A stretch of DNA of 64,000 nt from Cepaea nemoralis (taxonomy: Eukaryota > Mollusca > Gastropoda > Stylommatophora > Helicidae): assembly GCA_014155875.1 (NCBI GenBank), contig JACEFZ010006340.1, forward strand, positions 22,778 through 86,777, in the 5' to 3' direction. Below are positions 23,909-35,388 of this stretch, in pieces. Below the pieces are notes generated by a model, which saw only the letters and a program-made list of their open reading frames with translations, did no database searches and was not told the DNA's origin. Within the stretch, counting starts at the first letter, position 1. Every line of letters begins with the position of its first letter. The translations under genes were made by a program, and so were the position numbers.

Positions 23909-24624
23909 AAAATAAACTCCTCCACTGAAAATAACTGAACTGACACAAACTTTCAATAGCCAAGTCAACATACAAGAAGACAGGAACACAACAGAGCATA
24001 CACAAGAAAACAATCCAAAGAATGAAGACTGACAGTTTTCAAATCGTCAGCAATCCCATGAAGAGAAAATGGACTGACAGAAGACTACTGCAGTCAAAAC
24101 ACAGCTTTGACACAGAAACAGACGATCTATCACCGACTAGATACATACCAGAAAAGAAGGAAAAATTCAAAGACACAACAGACAAGACAACGGAAAATGA
24201 ACAAGAAGAACAAGAGGAGAAACAAGTACAAGAGAAGAAGACACATACAGCATACCAGACACTCTCTTTGTAGACACCGACACAAGTGATAAGAACGAGG
24301 ATCAAGATGATCCTCTCGCATAAACTTTTGTTACTGACAACATGCTCGCCTAGACGTGCCCATCATGGACAAAAACCTTGCATGTGAATTTATATAGTAA
24401 TTATACCTCATTTATTTGTTTTTATCAACATTACAATGACTATTGATTTAATTATTTGTAATTTAAACATTTGTGATATACGTACAAAATTACAACACAT
24501 CATCACACTTATAAGCAAACACAAACCAGACTTCATACTACTACAAGAGACAAACATATGTCCAAAAACTTTCGCGCAACATATTACCACATAGCTAGGA
24601 CTCAAACATGTATGCTTTAGTTTA
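23909..24624 (+). mobile_element. Tx1-like LINE copy T2: ORF1 end and endonuclease start
   Basis: It starts inside ORF1 by joining R400 (at about 23908) to sequence matching 53005 onward (ACACAAACTTTCAATAG). Frame 24022-24273 is the ORF1 C-terminus (KRKWTDRRLLQSKHSFDTETDD...YQTLSL), matched at 53145-53345. From about 24440 the endonuclease starts: CNLNICDIRTKLQHIITLISKHKPDFILLQET (24460-24550). A SINE interrupts at 24625. Confidence 0.8.
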
Positions 24625-24865
24625 AAAATGTTTTGCATATCCTTTACAGGACATCGCTGTCAACATCATCATCTTTCAGCTGATTGTTGATTTCTTGGAA
24701 AGATTACGCTCAGTAGTTTGCCATTGCTTTCAGAGCGACCGGCTCCATACTCTCATTAGTCACTGGCGCGACTCTAACCACTTCCAATTCTCGTGCGCTC
24801 ACGTCAACCACGAGAGTATTCGGGGTTACGGAGAAAGCTGCAAACTCTAGGCCAGGGAGCCCGGC
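24625..24865 (-). mobile_element. tRNA-derived SINE, copy 1, TSD TGCTTTAGTTTA
   Basis: Flanked by TGCTTTAGTTTA at 24613-24624 and 24866-24877. The minus strand begins near GGGCTCCCTGGCCTAGAG (tRNA-like A-box region), passes a diverged B box, contains CAAATGGCAAACTACTGAGC-like core sequence and ends in GGATATGCAAAAC with a short A run. It inserted into Tx1 copy T2. Confidence 0.85.
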
Positions 24866-24877
24866 TGCTTTAGTTTA

Positions 24878-25022
24878 GGCATATAAAAAATCAGGTCAGG
24901 AACAGCTATTCTGCAGACATCAGACAGGTGGGATATTATTAGAACAGACACGGATGACCAGGGACGAATCTGCATAATACAGGTAAAAAATACCATACAT
25001 GCATACACCATAGTGAACATAC
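24878..25022 (+). mobile_element. Tx1 copy T2, endonuclease continued
   Basis: This resumes after the SINE with TTTAGGCATATAAAAAATCAGG, matching 53700-53850 in copy T3. Frames are broken. It ends at GTGAACATACAT, where an antisense RTE tail inserted. Confidence 0.7.
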
Positions 25023-25289
25023 ATCTCATCATCTCATCTCATCATGTTCCTCTTGTACCTTGCGGTGTCGAGGTGAAGTATAAACTTCGTGAGAGTGCCC
25101 GGTTATGGGCTTCGTATATCGACATTCCCATGGATTCTGTTATTCCCTCCGTCCAACGTTTACGTGGTCGGCCTCTTCCTCTGTTTCCATATGGTCTGTA
25201 CATCATTGCTTGTTGTGGCATGCTGTTGACTGGTAGCCTACTTGCATGGCCAAACCATTTGACTTGCTGCTTTCTAATAAAATCTAGAG
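25023..25289 (-). mobile_element. RTE-like LINE 3' end in Tx1 copy T2
   Basis: The minus strand reads RKQQVKWFGHASRLPVNSMP, GNRGRGRPRKRW and MGMSIYEAHNRALSR, ending in GATGAGATGAGATGATGAG-type repeats at 25023-25045. CATACAT flanks both sides (25016-25022 and about 25290-25296). Copy T3 runs through this point uninterrupted (GTGAACATACATGCACC at about 53840), which confirms the insertion. It belongs to the same family as 27818-28433. Confidence 0.8.
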
Positions 25290-25723
25290 CATACATGCAC
25301 CACCAAATTACAATCATCAACCATTTTTTTTTTAAACACCAAGAATTAGACATCTTACTTTACATAAACAAACAGAGGACAAAATGTTATCCTTGAAGGG
25401 GATTTCAATATTGTACCCTCAGATTTGGATATTTTAGGGGGAGGTAAAGCAGGAATCCAGGCACAATTAAAGAGAAGTGACAAGAATAGAATACACCAAC
25501 TGGATATACTACAGAATACCTTAGACACACACAATTTAAAAGACGCTTTCAGACACAGACACCCTAATAGCATTGCAACAACACACAAACATAGGGCTCA
25601 TAATACATCGGCCAGACTAGATAGAATATACACATCTGCAATACACCACATAATACACACAAAACACATACAAGAAACATTACAATACATAGATCACAAA
25701 GCAGTACTAGCATATATCACTAT
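25290..25723 (+). mobile_element. Tx1 copy T2, endonuclease C-terminal part
   Basis: Frame 25425-25733 carries LDILGGGKAGIQAQLKRSDKN, LKDAFRHRHPNS, NTSARLDRIYTS and LQYIDHKAVLAYIT, matching the end of an EEP endonuclease. GDFN is recoverable just upstream (GGGGATTTCAAT, about 25397). The final motif is DHK. A second SINE starts at 25724. Confidence 0.8.
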
Positions 25724-25967
25724 TTTTTTTTAAATTCGCATATCCTTTACAGGACATCGCTGTCAACAGCAGCATCTTTCAGCTGTCTGTTGATTTCTTG
25801 GCAAGATTACGCTCAGTAGTTTGCCATTGCTGTCTGAGCGGCCGGCTCAGTTATCCCGCAAGACACCAGCGGGCGTAGAACCGCTTCCAGTTCTCTCTCG
25901 CTACGAGACTCTGCGTGATAAACGGGATTACGGAGAAAGTGGCGTAACCCCTCGGCCAGAGAGACCG
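25724..25967 (-). mobile_element. tRNA-derived SINE, copy 2, 14-bp TSD
   Basis: Flanked by GCATATATCACTAT at 25710-25723 and 25968-25981. On the minus strand it starts CCGGTCTCTCTGGCCGAGGGG (A-box region), has the GGCAAACTACTGAGCGTAAT core and ends in an A run (T run at 25724-25731 on +). About 244 bases. Confidence 0.9.
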
Positions 25968-26282
25968 GCATATATCACTATAGACACTACAAATGCACAG
26001 CCCTCAAAACGATCCCTACATTGGAAATTCAATAACATACAACTAAACACACGGGTTATGTGCAACACATGAAACACCTTATTCTAACATACACTAATAG
26101 TACACCCACCGACAACATAACATAAATTTGGGATCTACTAAAGAATACAATACGTAATAGAACACAACAATCTGCATCCATCATAGACAACGGCAGACTA
26201 CAACAAGAACACATTATACAAACAGCAATGCAACTCACAAAACAGATCGACAGGAATGCACTACACCTACATACATTAGAGC
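25968..26282 (+). mobile_element. Tx1 copy T2, endonuclease/RT spacer
   Basis: This matches 54240-54570 in copy T3 (CCCTCAAAACGAT, ACACTAATAGTA, GACAACGGCAGACTACAACAA). It breaks at 26283, where the composite block begins, and Tx1 homology resumes at 27191. About 450 bases of Tx1 are missing between the two breaks, apart from the scrap inside the block. Confidence 0.75.
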
Positions 26283-27150
26283 CACAAATCACATTTTATG
26301 TAGACGTCTAGACTTGTGCTAATATGTGTTATTAAATTTAGCTTCCATATGTACGTATACCGTGTAGGGTCGGTAGGGGGGGGGGGGGCATTTATAGGCA
26401 GGAAATAAAAACGGAAGGAATGACATTGTGAACATATGGTGAAGGGGTGCATGAGCCAAAAAGGTGGAGAACCACTGCCTTAACACATCATGCTATATTT
26501 ATACATATCTTCTTGGCGTTTAGTAAAACTTTTCTGACGTATATAAATATTTCATCATCACAAGACACATCACTAGGACCATACGGACTCACTGTAGAGT
26601 TCTACCATCACTTCTGTCCTATCCTCAGCGGCTTCCTTATAAAAGTCTACCAAGTGAAGGCTACTTTTGGAGGTCAACATGGCCGAATAGACACACGCTT
26701 TCACTCTTGAACTTCCGGTGTGTCGATGCCGATGTAGGAACACATGTAAATAAAATAGTCAGAAAAGACATAACAACATAACAGTATTCCAAGGGAGATT
26801 ACTACAGGAAGCATAAATGTATTATGTGATTTAAATAATTGTAGTATTTGTCTAAGTCAATTATAAAGTGTTTATAGGAAATAACGAGAGTTATCTGCAG
26901 CATACCTGTGAGAAACAATGTTAAGTAATCTTCAAAATTTGTGTAAAAGTGATGGCTTTGTTTTACAAGCATGAGAATTTTATAATCCATTTTCCCATTT
27001 CTTCTTAATATTACATTAAATGTCGTATCCTTTTAATGACATGCAATGTTTATAAGGATAAATTATTTTTGTCCGGCCCGTAAAAGGCCCAAAATTTCAC
27101 CAAAATCACAATTAGAAACTTAAACTTCCTTTTTCATACATGATTACACC
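26283..27150 (+). repeat. Composite interspersed block, copy 2
   Basis: Same order as 21260-22201: CACAAATCAC; a G run; GAAGGGGTGCATGAGCC with GGTGGAGAACCACTG; a short TA-rich stretch in place of the long array; a Tx1 RT scrap (LGPYGLTVEFYHHFCPIL, about 26575-26640); and R400 with TTTTGTCCGGCCCGTAAAAG. It ends at the ATG of an eL42 stub. Confidence 0.75.
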
Positions 27151-27190
27151 ATGGTTAACGTACCGAAAAGGCACCGCACATTTTGTAAGG
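27151..27190 (+). pseudogene. RPL36A: eL42 (RPL36A) stub, first 13 codons
   Basis: ATG followed by codons for VNVPKRHRTFCKG, the start of ribosomal protein eL42, cut off where Tx1 sequence resumes. The upstream R400 sequence matches that before the longer eL42 copy at 22686, including a CTTCCTTTTTCAT stretch, so the two loci share the gene's 5' flank. Confidence 0.8.
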
Positions 27191-27775
27191 GAGACTCCCC
27201 AACAGTTGCAACATGTCATACATAACACTCATACCTAAAGACAAACGGACAAAGCACAGCTGCAAAATTGTAGACCCATTTCATTATTAAACACGGACTA
27301 CAAAATTCTAGCAAAATCACTTGCAAACACACAAAAAACCGTTCATGCCATCACTAATACACTCAGGTCAACAGTGCAGCATACATCACAGAAACAGACA
27401 CAATCATACACACTTCATTAGAGATATCATCACATACACCCAACAGAAGGACTGTCCAATCTCCCTCTTGTCGTTTGGACCATGAGAAGGCCTTTGACAA
27501 AATTTCATATTCATACTTACACAAAGCACTAGTACACTGCAACATGGGACAGTACTGTCGACAGTGTATAGACATATTGTATAAAAACCCTGAAAGTAAG
27601 GTATTGGTGAATCATTCACTCACTGCCAGTTTCAGGATCACAAGATCTGTCAGACAAGGGTGCCCACTATCACCACTCCTGTATGTACTAACACTAGAAC
27701 CACTCTTAGAAGCAATCAGACAGGACACCAACATTAAAAGAACATTTATACAAGGTATAAGTAATGTAAGTTAGC
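27191..27775 (+). pseudogene. Tx1 copy T2, reverse transcriptase palm
   Basis: Early frames are broken (SYITLIPKDKRTKHS..., HFIRDIITYTQQ). Frame 27475-27774 reads DHEKAFDKISYSYLHKALVHCNMGQY...LYKNPESKVLVNHSLT and SVRQGCPLSPLLYVLTLEPLLEAI, typical of the L1/Tx1 palm. The frame ends before a YADD motif, and another LINE fragment follows. Confidence 0.85.
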
Positions 27776-27789
27776 AGAAGGCCGGGCCC

Positions 27790-28440
27790 ATTAAGTATAC
27801 AGATAAATATCACAACTATGAAACAAGTTAAAGAATTCAAATATCTTGGAATTATGGTCACAGAAGATGGCAGATTGGACAGAGAAATCGAAATCAGATG
27901 TCAAAAAGCTAGTGCACTTACATATCAACTATCACCCTTACTGAAACATCCAAATATACCCATGTCCGCAAAACGACAGATAATAAACAGCATGTTCACA
28001 CCAACCCTTGCTACCAATCTCAAACCTGGACTTTATCCAAATCACACCTTCGCAAAATCAACACATGCGAGATGAGATGCCTGAGCAGAGCTGCCAACTT
28101 AACAATCCGAGACCGAGTAAGAAGTGCTGTTATCAGACAGACTGTGGGATCAACACCTTGCGCCACATTTATTGAAAGACAGAAGATCAAGTGGTTTGGC
28201 CATGTCGTTAGAATGCAGCACCAACAACTACCATCACTGACCTTACATCTAAGATCATCTGCAACAAGACCAAGAGGACGTCCAAGAAGACAATGGATTC
28301 ACGACATCAAAGTCATTGTACAACCACACGGAATGACACTATCCAGTGCCGCCCATCGGGCGCTGGAATGCAAATTATTCCTCCCCACGACGCTTGACGA
28401 CAGAAGTGGAAGATGATGATGATGATGATGAGGATACAAG
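27790..28440 (+). pseudogene. RTE-like LINE C-terminal fragment with GAT tail
   Basis: Frames 27818-28075 (KQVKEFKYLGIMVTEDGRLD...) and 28072-28416 (ERQKIKWFGHVVRMQHQQLP, TRPRGRPRRQWIHDIK) are the RT C-terminus. They end in GATGATGATG repeats at 28412-28430, a typical RTE-type 3' tail. The motifs match the antisense fragment at 25023-25289. YADD and the upstream parts are missing. Confidence 0.8.
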
Positions 28441-28441
28441 G

Positions 28442-28689
28442 TTGTTTTTTTTTTTTGCATATCCCTTACAGGACGTTGCAGTCAACACCAGCATTTTTCA
28501 GCTGCTGTTGATGTACTAGGCAAGATTACGCTCAGTAGTTTGCCATTGCTTTCTGAGCGGACGCCTCACATACACTGTAATTTACCATCGCGGCGAGAAC
28601 CGCTACCGATTCTCGCGCAGGTTACGTTATTCGCGAGAATATACGGGATTACGGAGAAAGACGTTAACCACTAGGCCAGGGAGATCGGC
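28442..28689 (-). mobile_element. tRNA-derived SINE, copy 3, TSD ATACAAGG
   Basis: Flanked by ATACAAGG at 28434-28441 and 28690-28697. The + strand starts with a T run and GCATATCCC and ends near GGCCAGGGAGATCGG, so the SINE lies on the minus strand, with a tRNA-like start (CCGATCTCCCTGGCCTAGTGG) and an A tail. Confidence 0.88.
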
Positions 28690-29012
28690 ATACAAGGGTT
28701 TGGGGAACGGAAATTAATTTCTTATACATATGACAGCACTTTCTTCCCTACACCCACCACATCTATAATTAACAATGTTCACACCTTCAGAAAGTTTGGT
28801 GAGGGATGAAGGCTCCATCATCATCAACAACAATAATATGTAGGTAATTACACCATTCCATATGTGTAATATTATCACGTGTATATAAATGTAGATGTTA
28901 TATTCGCAAATGAAAAGAAAACAAAAAGAAAACCTAGTATATACAGACTGTTGAGTACGAAATTAAAAAATCAAAACATTCACGGCATTTTGATGTCTCT
29001 TTCATCTTCTCT
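28690..29012. other. Spacer with part of the TGTGTATAT repeat
   Basis: No coding motif is seen. The stretch at 28858-28960 is a degraded copy of the interspersed repeat seen at 18040 and 34600. The end (TTTCATCTTCTCT, 29000-29012) is the left target duplication of the next SINE. Confidence 0.5.
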
Positions 29013-29233
29013 TAGCGACTTTTCTCCGTAATCTCGTATACTCTCGTAAGTAACGTGACGATGGTGAGAATCAGCAGTGGTTCGAATCGCGTTGGTAACT
29101 TACTGGGTATGTGAGCCGGCCCCTCAGCAAGCAATGGCAAACTACTGAGCGTAATCTTACCAAGAAATCAACAATCAGCTGAAAGATGCTGATGTTGACA
29201 GCGATGCCCTGTAAAGGATATGCAAAAAAATTT
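29013..29233 (+). mobile_element. tRNA-derived SINE, copy 4, + strand, 5' truncated
   Basis: It starts TAGCGACTTTTCTCCGTAAT, so the A box is lost. It keeps a B-box match GGTTCGAATCG (about 29092), the core GGCAAACTACTGAGCGTAAT and the end GGATATGCAAAAAAA. Flanking TTTCATCTTCTCT (29000-29012) and TTTCATCCTCTCT (29234-29246) differ at one base. Confidence 0.8.
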
Positions 29234-29236
29234 TTT

Positions 29237-29689
<453 letters not shown>

Positions 29690-30335
29690 ATCTTAAAATG
29701 ATAAACTTTTGCCAGCAAGGGGGATCCACCAAATATCCATGAGTTATATGTTTGTGGGATAACAGGGCAAGAGATACGCACTGGACAAAGAAAACAGTGG
29801 CCGTTGAGGGACGAATTTAAAGTTGGAGAAGAAAATATTCTCAGCAAGCATCTCATTGATCGAAAAAGAGTTCTACTGCCAACATTACATATAAAGCTTG
29901 GCTTCATGAAGCAATTTGTTAAGACACTGAACAAAAATGGTACCTGTTTCAATTACTAATGCATGAATGTTAATTCAGGAATTGAGCATAGACAAACTTA
30001 ATGCTGGTATTTTTGATGGACCTAACATTAGAAAGTTAACAAACGATCCAAATGTTACTGGTTCGATGAACATAACTTGAAAACATGCTACTGAGTTTTT
30101 GTAAGCTTGGATGCAGCATGAGCATAACCTTGCATTACCTCCATAATCATTTACATTTCCCTGCAGAAAATCTTGGCGACTTTAGTGAGGAGCAAAGTTA
30201 TAGATTTCACCAGGATATACAAACAATGGAAGAGACTTGGGATTCCCACATGATGGCAGACTACCGTTAGACTCTTAAGCATTACTGTTCGAGTATATCA
30301 CATTCCAGGAAGTCCTCGAAAAGAAGCTGTTTAAT
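29690..30335 (+). pseudogene. Pseudogene of a repetitive invertebrate protein of unknown role
   Basis: The + strand in several frames reads EENILSKHLIDRKRVLLPTL, HIKLGFMKQFVKTLNKNGT, AGIFDGPNIRKL, CKLGCSMSITLHYLHNHLHF, PAENLGDFSEEQSYRFHQDI and TWDSHMMADYRxTLKHYC. From memory such motifs (MKQFVK, HYLHSHL, FPENLG, RFHQDI, MADYCW) occur in a protein seen in many copies in arthropod and other invertebrate genomes, probably mobile. I cannot name the family. Numerous stops and shifts are present. Confidence 0.55.
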
Positions 30336-30437
30336 GTGTTGACTATTGATAAAAACATTCTAGTGATACAGCTTAAATACATTTTTGGTGTATGAAGATA
30401 TATAAATGTACAGTAATTACGAGTACATATAATATGA

Positions 30438-30510
30438 CCGCCATAGGTAAAAGTTATTATGCCTTTTTAAAGCACAAACTATCGTCTATCAAGACGGCAA
30501 GGTGCCAATG
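30438..30510 (+). mobile_element. 73-bp 3'-end copy of the 10657-12892 LINE family, with TSD
   Basis: Flanked by CATATAATATGA at 30426-30437 and 30511-30522. The 73 bases match the last part of the antisense LINE at 10657, including GGTAAAAGTTATTATGCC and AAGACGGCAAGGTGCCAATG, and stop at the same final base. A nearly minimal 5'-truncated insertion. Confidence 0.85.
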
Positions 30511-30522
30511 CATATAATATGA

Positions 30523-31480
30523 ATGCAGATTACAGTTAAAATGACACTGATTGAACCTAACTTTAAGCTTGCACATAACAATTGCCTATTAACCACCGTT
30601 CATAAATGCTTGTCCTCATTCACCTTCAATTATTTTTTAAGTGCCTGTTGCATCTTTATGAAGATTTTACTGCCGTCTTATGTCTAGTCCCACCCAAGGA
30701 ATAGTCTTTGATAGGTTCAAAGCAGCTGAAATCATGGAAAGCGGCGACATTTATTTGATGTTTCGGCGAAAATATATTGAATTCACACTAATAAACTTAT
30801 TTTACAGTAATGCACGTCAATTCGGGTAACGACGCAAGGCATATCCGTCTTAGTATGGAAGTAGGTGCAATGTGTAACATTATTAAAGACAGAGAATTTA
30901 CAGAGCCATGGGGTAAATAATGTAAAATCGAAATTTAAATGGACGGGAAAGCAGAAGTAATATATTTCTTACCTTATTTTCCACTTCCTTCTGATTTCTT
31001 CAGCTGCTGGTTAATAATGTGTACACACGGTGTCCTTTTACTAGGATGTATTTGCTTTTTATATGGAGTTCGTGAAAGCTTCCAAACAGCTGTGGGTTAA
31101 TGTGAGTATGGAGTGACCAGAGATGATACCACACTTCAATCATCATGTGCCAACTTTTAAGGTTCTCTTCAGCTGTCTGTGTAGTTTGCTCACACGTGCA
31201 CAAGGCTGGTAGATCCATTTTGAGTCTTCGTAAAAGATTGTCTACTTTGCTGTCTACTGTTCAGAGACGTAACATAATTACCTGTCTTGTACGACGAGTA
31301 TAGTTGTGAATGTCTCTGTAGTGGGATTCCTTCTCAACGGCCAAGATGTTGGTCTTCTTTTCATTGAAGTTTATAGATTGATTCGTATGTTCGTGTATTG
31401 TCCCCTCATTAGACAACGTGTTTGTTCTCACGTTTCTTGTTATGCCACAATAAGTCAGTTTCCACCGCATTACTACTCTT
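30523..31480. other. Non-coding stretch, nothing recognised
   Basis: Only short ORFs without motifs. No repeat that I can link to others in the window. Confidence 0.4.
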
Positions 31481-31689
31481 CTGTTGGTATTCAATGTGTT
31501 TAGTGTTTTTTTCCAATGCCAGTTGCTTGTCACCGTTGAGGTTTTGAGGAACTGAAAATTCATCGGTGTTGAATACGAACTGTTGCCATTGAAAAGTTCT
31601 ATCTTTTGTGCCAATGATGTAATGTTTAGGGCCTGAAATTCTTCTGAATAGTTGGGGCAAAATATCCCAGTAGGTGTGCATATGGATTA

Positions 31690-32870
31690 ATGTCTGCAAT
31701 CTCACGGAACTTAATCTGTGTCGGACGATTCCAGTAGCTTGCTGACTACTCTTGATCCATCCTTTCTCCAATAGTCATCTTCCTCTTTCAGCATATGGTT
31801 ATCATATTTGTTTCCAGTAACTTGTATCAATATCTAATGACGCGGACTGGGTTAGTATCTTGACGTCAGACAATTTGATTGTAGTATTGTCTGCTGCCAC
31901 TTGTCCTTTCATTTTAACCCACACAAGTTCTATAGAGTTTTAATGAAAATGATACAGCGGAAGTCTCAAGCACCTATGGCCATGCTCTTCTGTCAACTTG
32001 TCGATTTGATATTTCTTGCTTTTTTGAGTCTGTTTTACCAGGGACAAAAATTCTAGCTTGAATACGGTATATTTTCCCCTTCGGAGCCATATCTTTATTG
32101 CTTCCTTTGTGCTAGATGCCGTAGGTATTTTGTCTTCTTGGGCAACACCATTGTGATATGATGCATTGTCCATAATTAGACAAGACGGTCTATCTAGAGA
32201 TGGAAGCACTGTATTCTCGAATCAATCTATAAATACATTATCATTCGTCTCATTATAATACTCCATATTGTCTGTATGCTTTGATACGAACACGAGACCA
32301 GCTTTCTGTAGAAAGCCATTATGAGTATTACCAGCATGGGCTATGACCAGTCGCTGTCCTTTACTACTTGGTACACATCGCTTTATCTTTCCATCCACTG
32401 ATTACCATTTCTTTCCATGTGTGTGGTGCGCGTTCATCCAGGTTTCATCCAAATACACTATGTCATAATATTATTTGCGCATTTCCTTTACTTCACGTAC
32501 GTGCATGCTTCTCCTAAAATATCTTGCTCGCAAATGATATTTCTACATCCCTTGTACTTTCATAACGTGACACCTAATGTCTTATAATTGTCCACAAAGT
32601 TGTTATGGATAGCTCTATGTCATAGTTCTTTCTCTACCAAACCCTAACTCCTTACAAACCATACAGTCACTGTTTCTTTGGTATCCAGCATTTTTATAAT
32701 AGCTCGCCTTATCATCTCCTTGTCAAAGCTGTCTACAATTACCATTCTACCTATCGTTTGCTTATTGTCTGGTGTTTTCATTCCAGATTCTTGCACTCAT
32801 CGACAAAACGACCGTTTACTCAAAACCATTGCATTCACTGTTCTTTTCTCGAGATTTGTAATAGTATGAA
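31690..32870 (-). pseudogene. DDE_3-type (IS630/Tc1-like) transposase pseudogene
   Basis: The minus strand in broken frames: upstream part from about 32870; ARYFRR-like segment; IVYLDETWMNAHHTHGKKW (first Asp, about 32450); GQRLVIAHAG; PSCLIMDNASYHN (second Asp, 32150-32190); PTASSTKEAIKIWL; TEEHGHRCLRLPLYH; and a SIELVWVKMKG segment with the Glu (about 31920). KEEDYWRK follows. The order and motifs fit the DDE superfamily endonuclease of Tc1/IS630-like invertebrate transposons. Stops and shifts disable it. I saw no terminal inverted repeats. Confidence 0.75.
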
Positions 32871-33994
32871 AAAGATTCCTGGGATCGGCTTCTTGACAAA
32901 AATATGTGTACAACTTCATAGCGATGCTTTGAAGTGTACAAAATTCCACATTCAATCCCATTCAACAATAATCACACATTCAGAAGTTAGCGTTAAATAG
33001 TAAGATATCATAAAATAATCACGTTTCATGAAAGCACCCAGTATAGGTAGAATTACTGACGACACCTCTGAACACGTCCGTTCCACTATGTAACGTGCTT
33101 CTCATAAGGAAATTCCTGTGCACCACAAAGAAAAGTCACCTTTGAACACTAGTGTTTCCGTGTGAATATGTATTACATTTCATAATATGCACTTCATCTC
33201 TGACCCGTAAATTATATGCCGCATATTAACAAACATTGCGATATGCTGTACAATCTACAGAACAAAACTGTATTTTGTTAGGTCTACATAATGATAAGGT
33301 TAAATCTCATCATTTTCCCTCAGTTGGTTACCGAATTATTGTTTTTTAAATGGGGAAAACAATTGTGAACGCACTATAGGAAGGTTATTCTTAATTATCT
33401 CTTTAAATTGAGCTGATAGAAAACAGACATCTGATTACAGTTTTGGAATCAGCAATACAAAATTACTCAAAAGCAACTATAAAATCTAAAGCACCAAAAT
33501 GTGTGTAAACTAATGTAATAATAGCCAAAATTTGACTTTTTCCTTCAAAGCCATTTACAATAACCGTCACAGGTTCAGTGAATCAGCACATTTTCATTCT
33601 TTGTCACCGGGGATTGCGAAATATTACTACAGCCAGAGACAAAAGTTTATTAAGCTACCCAGCACAAAGGGAGGCTGTATTTCAAAAGTCAAAGGTCCTT
33701 GTCAGCCAGGAAGTAACCTTTACCAAGGCAACATTTCCTTTAACCTCCAACGAATAAATTCATTGTGCTTACGATAAAGTTACTAACCAATGCAGCTAAA
33801 TTCACAATACTAGTCTGATGTGGAGATTGCTATATCCCCCCCCCCCCCCTCCAAAAAAACAAAACATGAACATATACCTTATTTAAAATTACTTTGTAAA
33901 ATTGGATGCTTATTGCGATACTCAATGTATGATCCATTCAGTGATACGTTTAAACTTGTTTAAATAAAACTAAGTGTGCATGAGAGTACTTGGA
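32871..33994. other. Non-coding stretch, nothing recognised
   Basis: Short ORFs without motifs. A C run at about 33837-33849 is the only low-complexity feature. Confidence 0.4.
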
Positions 33995-34500
33995 GTATGA
34001 AAGAATTTATATTGATAGATTTAGTATAGTGTAATGTATGGCTCTGAAACCTGGAGTACAACTAAAGGAGACGAAGAGTTGTTACAAACCTTTGAGACGC
34101 ATCTTTGGGCATATTAGGGATACACAAAGTGGACAGTGGAAAAGAAGAAGCAACAAAGACATTTATGATATGTTTAAGTCCTCGCTAATCACTGGTATCA
34201 TGAAGACTAATAGACTACAATGGCTGGGGCATATAGAAAGAATGGAAGATAACAGGGAAACAAAACTCACATACACTCGGTAAATAAATGACCGAGGTAG
34301 ACCAAGAAGACAGTGGAGAGATAATATACATACAGACTTACAAGCACTAGGAATCAGCAACTTGCAAGAGAAGGTCAACAAGAGAGACGAATGGAGACAG
34401 CTTGTATCTGCAGCAAAGAACCTCAAAATCGGAATGCTGAAGAAGAAGGAGGAGGAGGAGGAGGAGGAGGAGGAGGAGGAGGAGGAGGATGAGAAGAAGA
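33995..34500 (+). pseudogene. RTE-like LINE C-terminal fragment with GGA tail
   Basis: Two or more frames: LRRIFGHIRDTQSGQW, KDIYDMFKSSLI, TNRLQWLGHIERMEDN (34038-34283), a stop, then NDRGRPRRQWRDNIHTDLQALG and KRDEWRQLVSAAKN. It ends in a GGA/GAA trinucleotide run at 34440-34502. It is distinct in sequence from the other LINE C-termini here. Confidence 0.75.
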
Positions 34501-34572
34501 AGACGATTTTAGTAAGCGTGAGAGTAGATACTTACTTCACCATCAACATCATCAAGTAATGTGTAGGTAATT

Positions 34573-34709
34573 GAACCTTGCCATAAATATATTACCATAT
34601 GTGTATATGAATGTATTTGTAAAGGAAATCACACAATGCACATGGCCTTGTAAATACACATTGTCTTGTAAATACACACTGTTTTGTACGAAATAAAAGT
34701 TTGAAATCA

Positions 34710-34805
<96 letters not shown>
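34573..34805. repeat. Interspersed TGTGTATATGAATG repeat with CA array
   Basis: 34573-34710 carries CCATATGTGTATATGAATGT, ACACAATGCACATGG and TTTTGTACGAAATAAAAG. It matches 14120-14190, 20965-21030 and 36390-36545 and runs into a CA array (about 34708-34800). The repeat often sits next to dinucleotide arrays here. Confidence 0.75.
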
Positions 34806-34807
<2 letters not shown>

Positions 34808-35388
34808 ACACAAACGCGAGCACACAACTTTATCAACAAAAAGTCTCAAACATTCTAACCGTAGAATCACAAGCGCAAATCCCGGACAGATTTGCCTGAA
34901 GGTATTATACATTATGGAAGAAACAAATACATAAACTTGATTGAAGCATAACAGATATCACAACAATAAATGTGTTTATTGACGATATTATTATTATGAC
35001 TACTACCATCATTATTGTTACTATTTTATTACTACTATCATTATTATTACTATTATCATTAGCTGAATTTGTAAAATGAAATATAGCGTGGATGTGTGTC
35101 TATATGGTTTTGCAGTCACATCTACGTGTGAGTGTGTGTGTGTATGTGGGGGGGGGGGGGGGGGTGTAGGTATGTGCGCATGTGCGTATGAGTGGGTGAG
35201 TGTGTGTATGTGTGTGTGGCAGCCTTTAAACCAAGGCGATATCTCAACTATTAAAATGATTGTATATGGTAATTGTTTGTTTTAAAGGACAAAGTATGGA
35301 CCATCGTGTATAAATGATTTAAATGACCCCTTTAGGTACCTAGTAAACTAAGGAGATTGTCATGGGCAGGATTCAATCCTTCCCATTG
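34806..35388. other. Spacer with ATT-rich and GT-rich simple sequence
   Basis: An ATT/ATC-rich stretch (34983-35060) and a GT/G run (35130-35215). No gene motif. Confidence 0.5.

Noticed and set aside
24022..24273. Acidic/basic ORF as a host gene
   Set aside because: A parallel sequence at 53145-53345 sits in the same place of another Tx1 copy, so it is the LINE ORF1 end.
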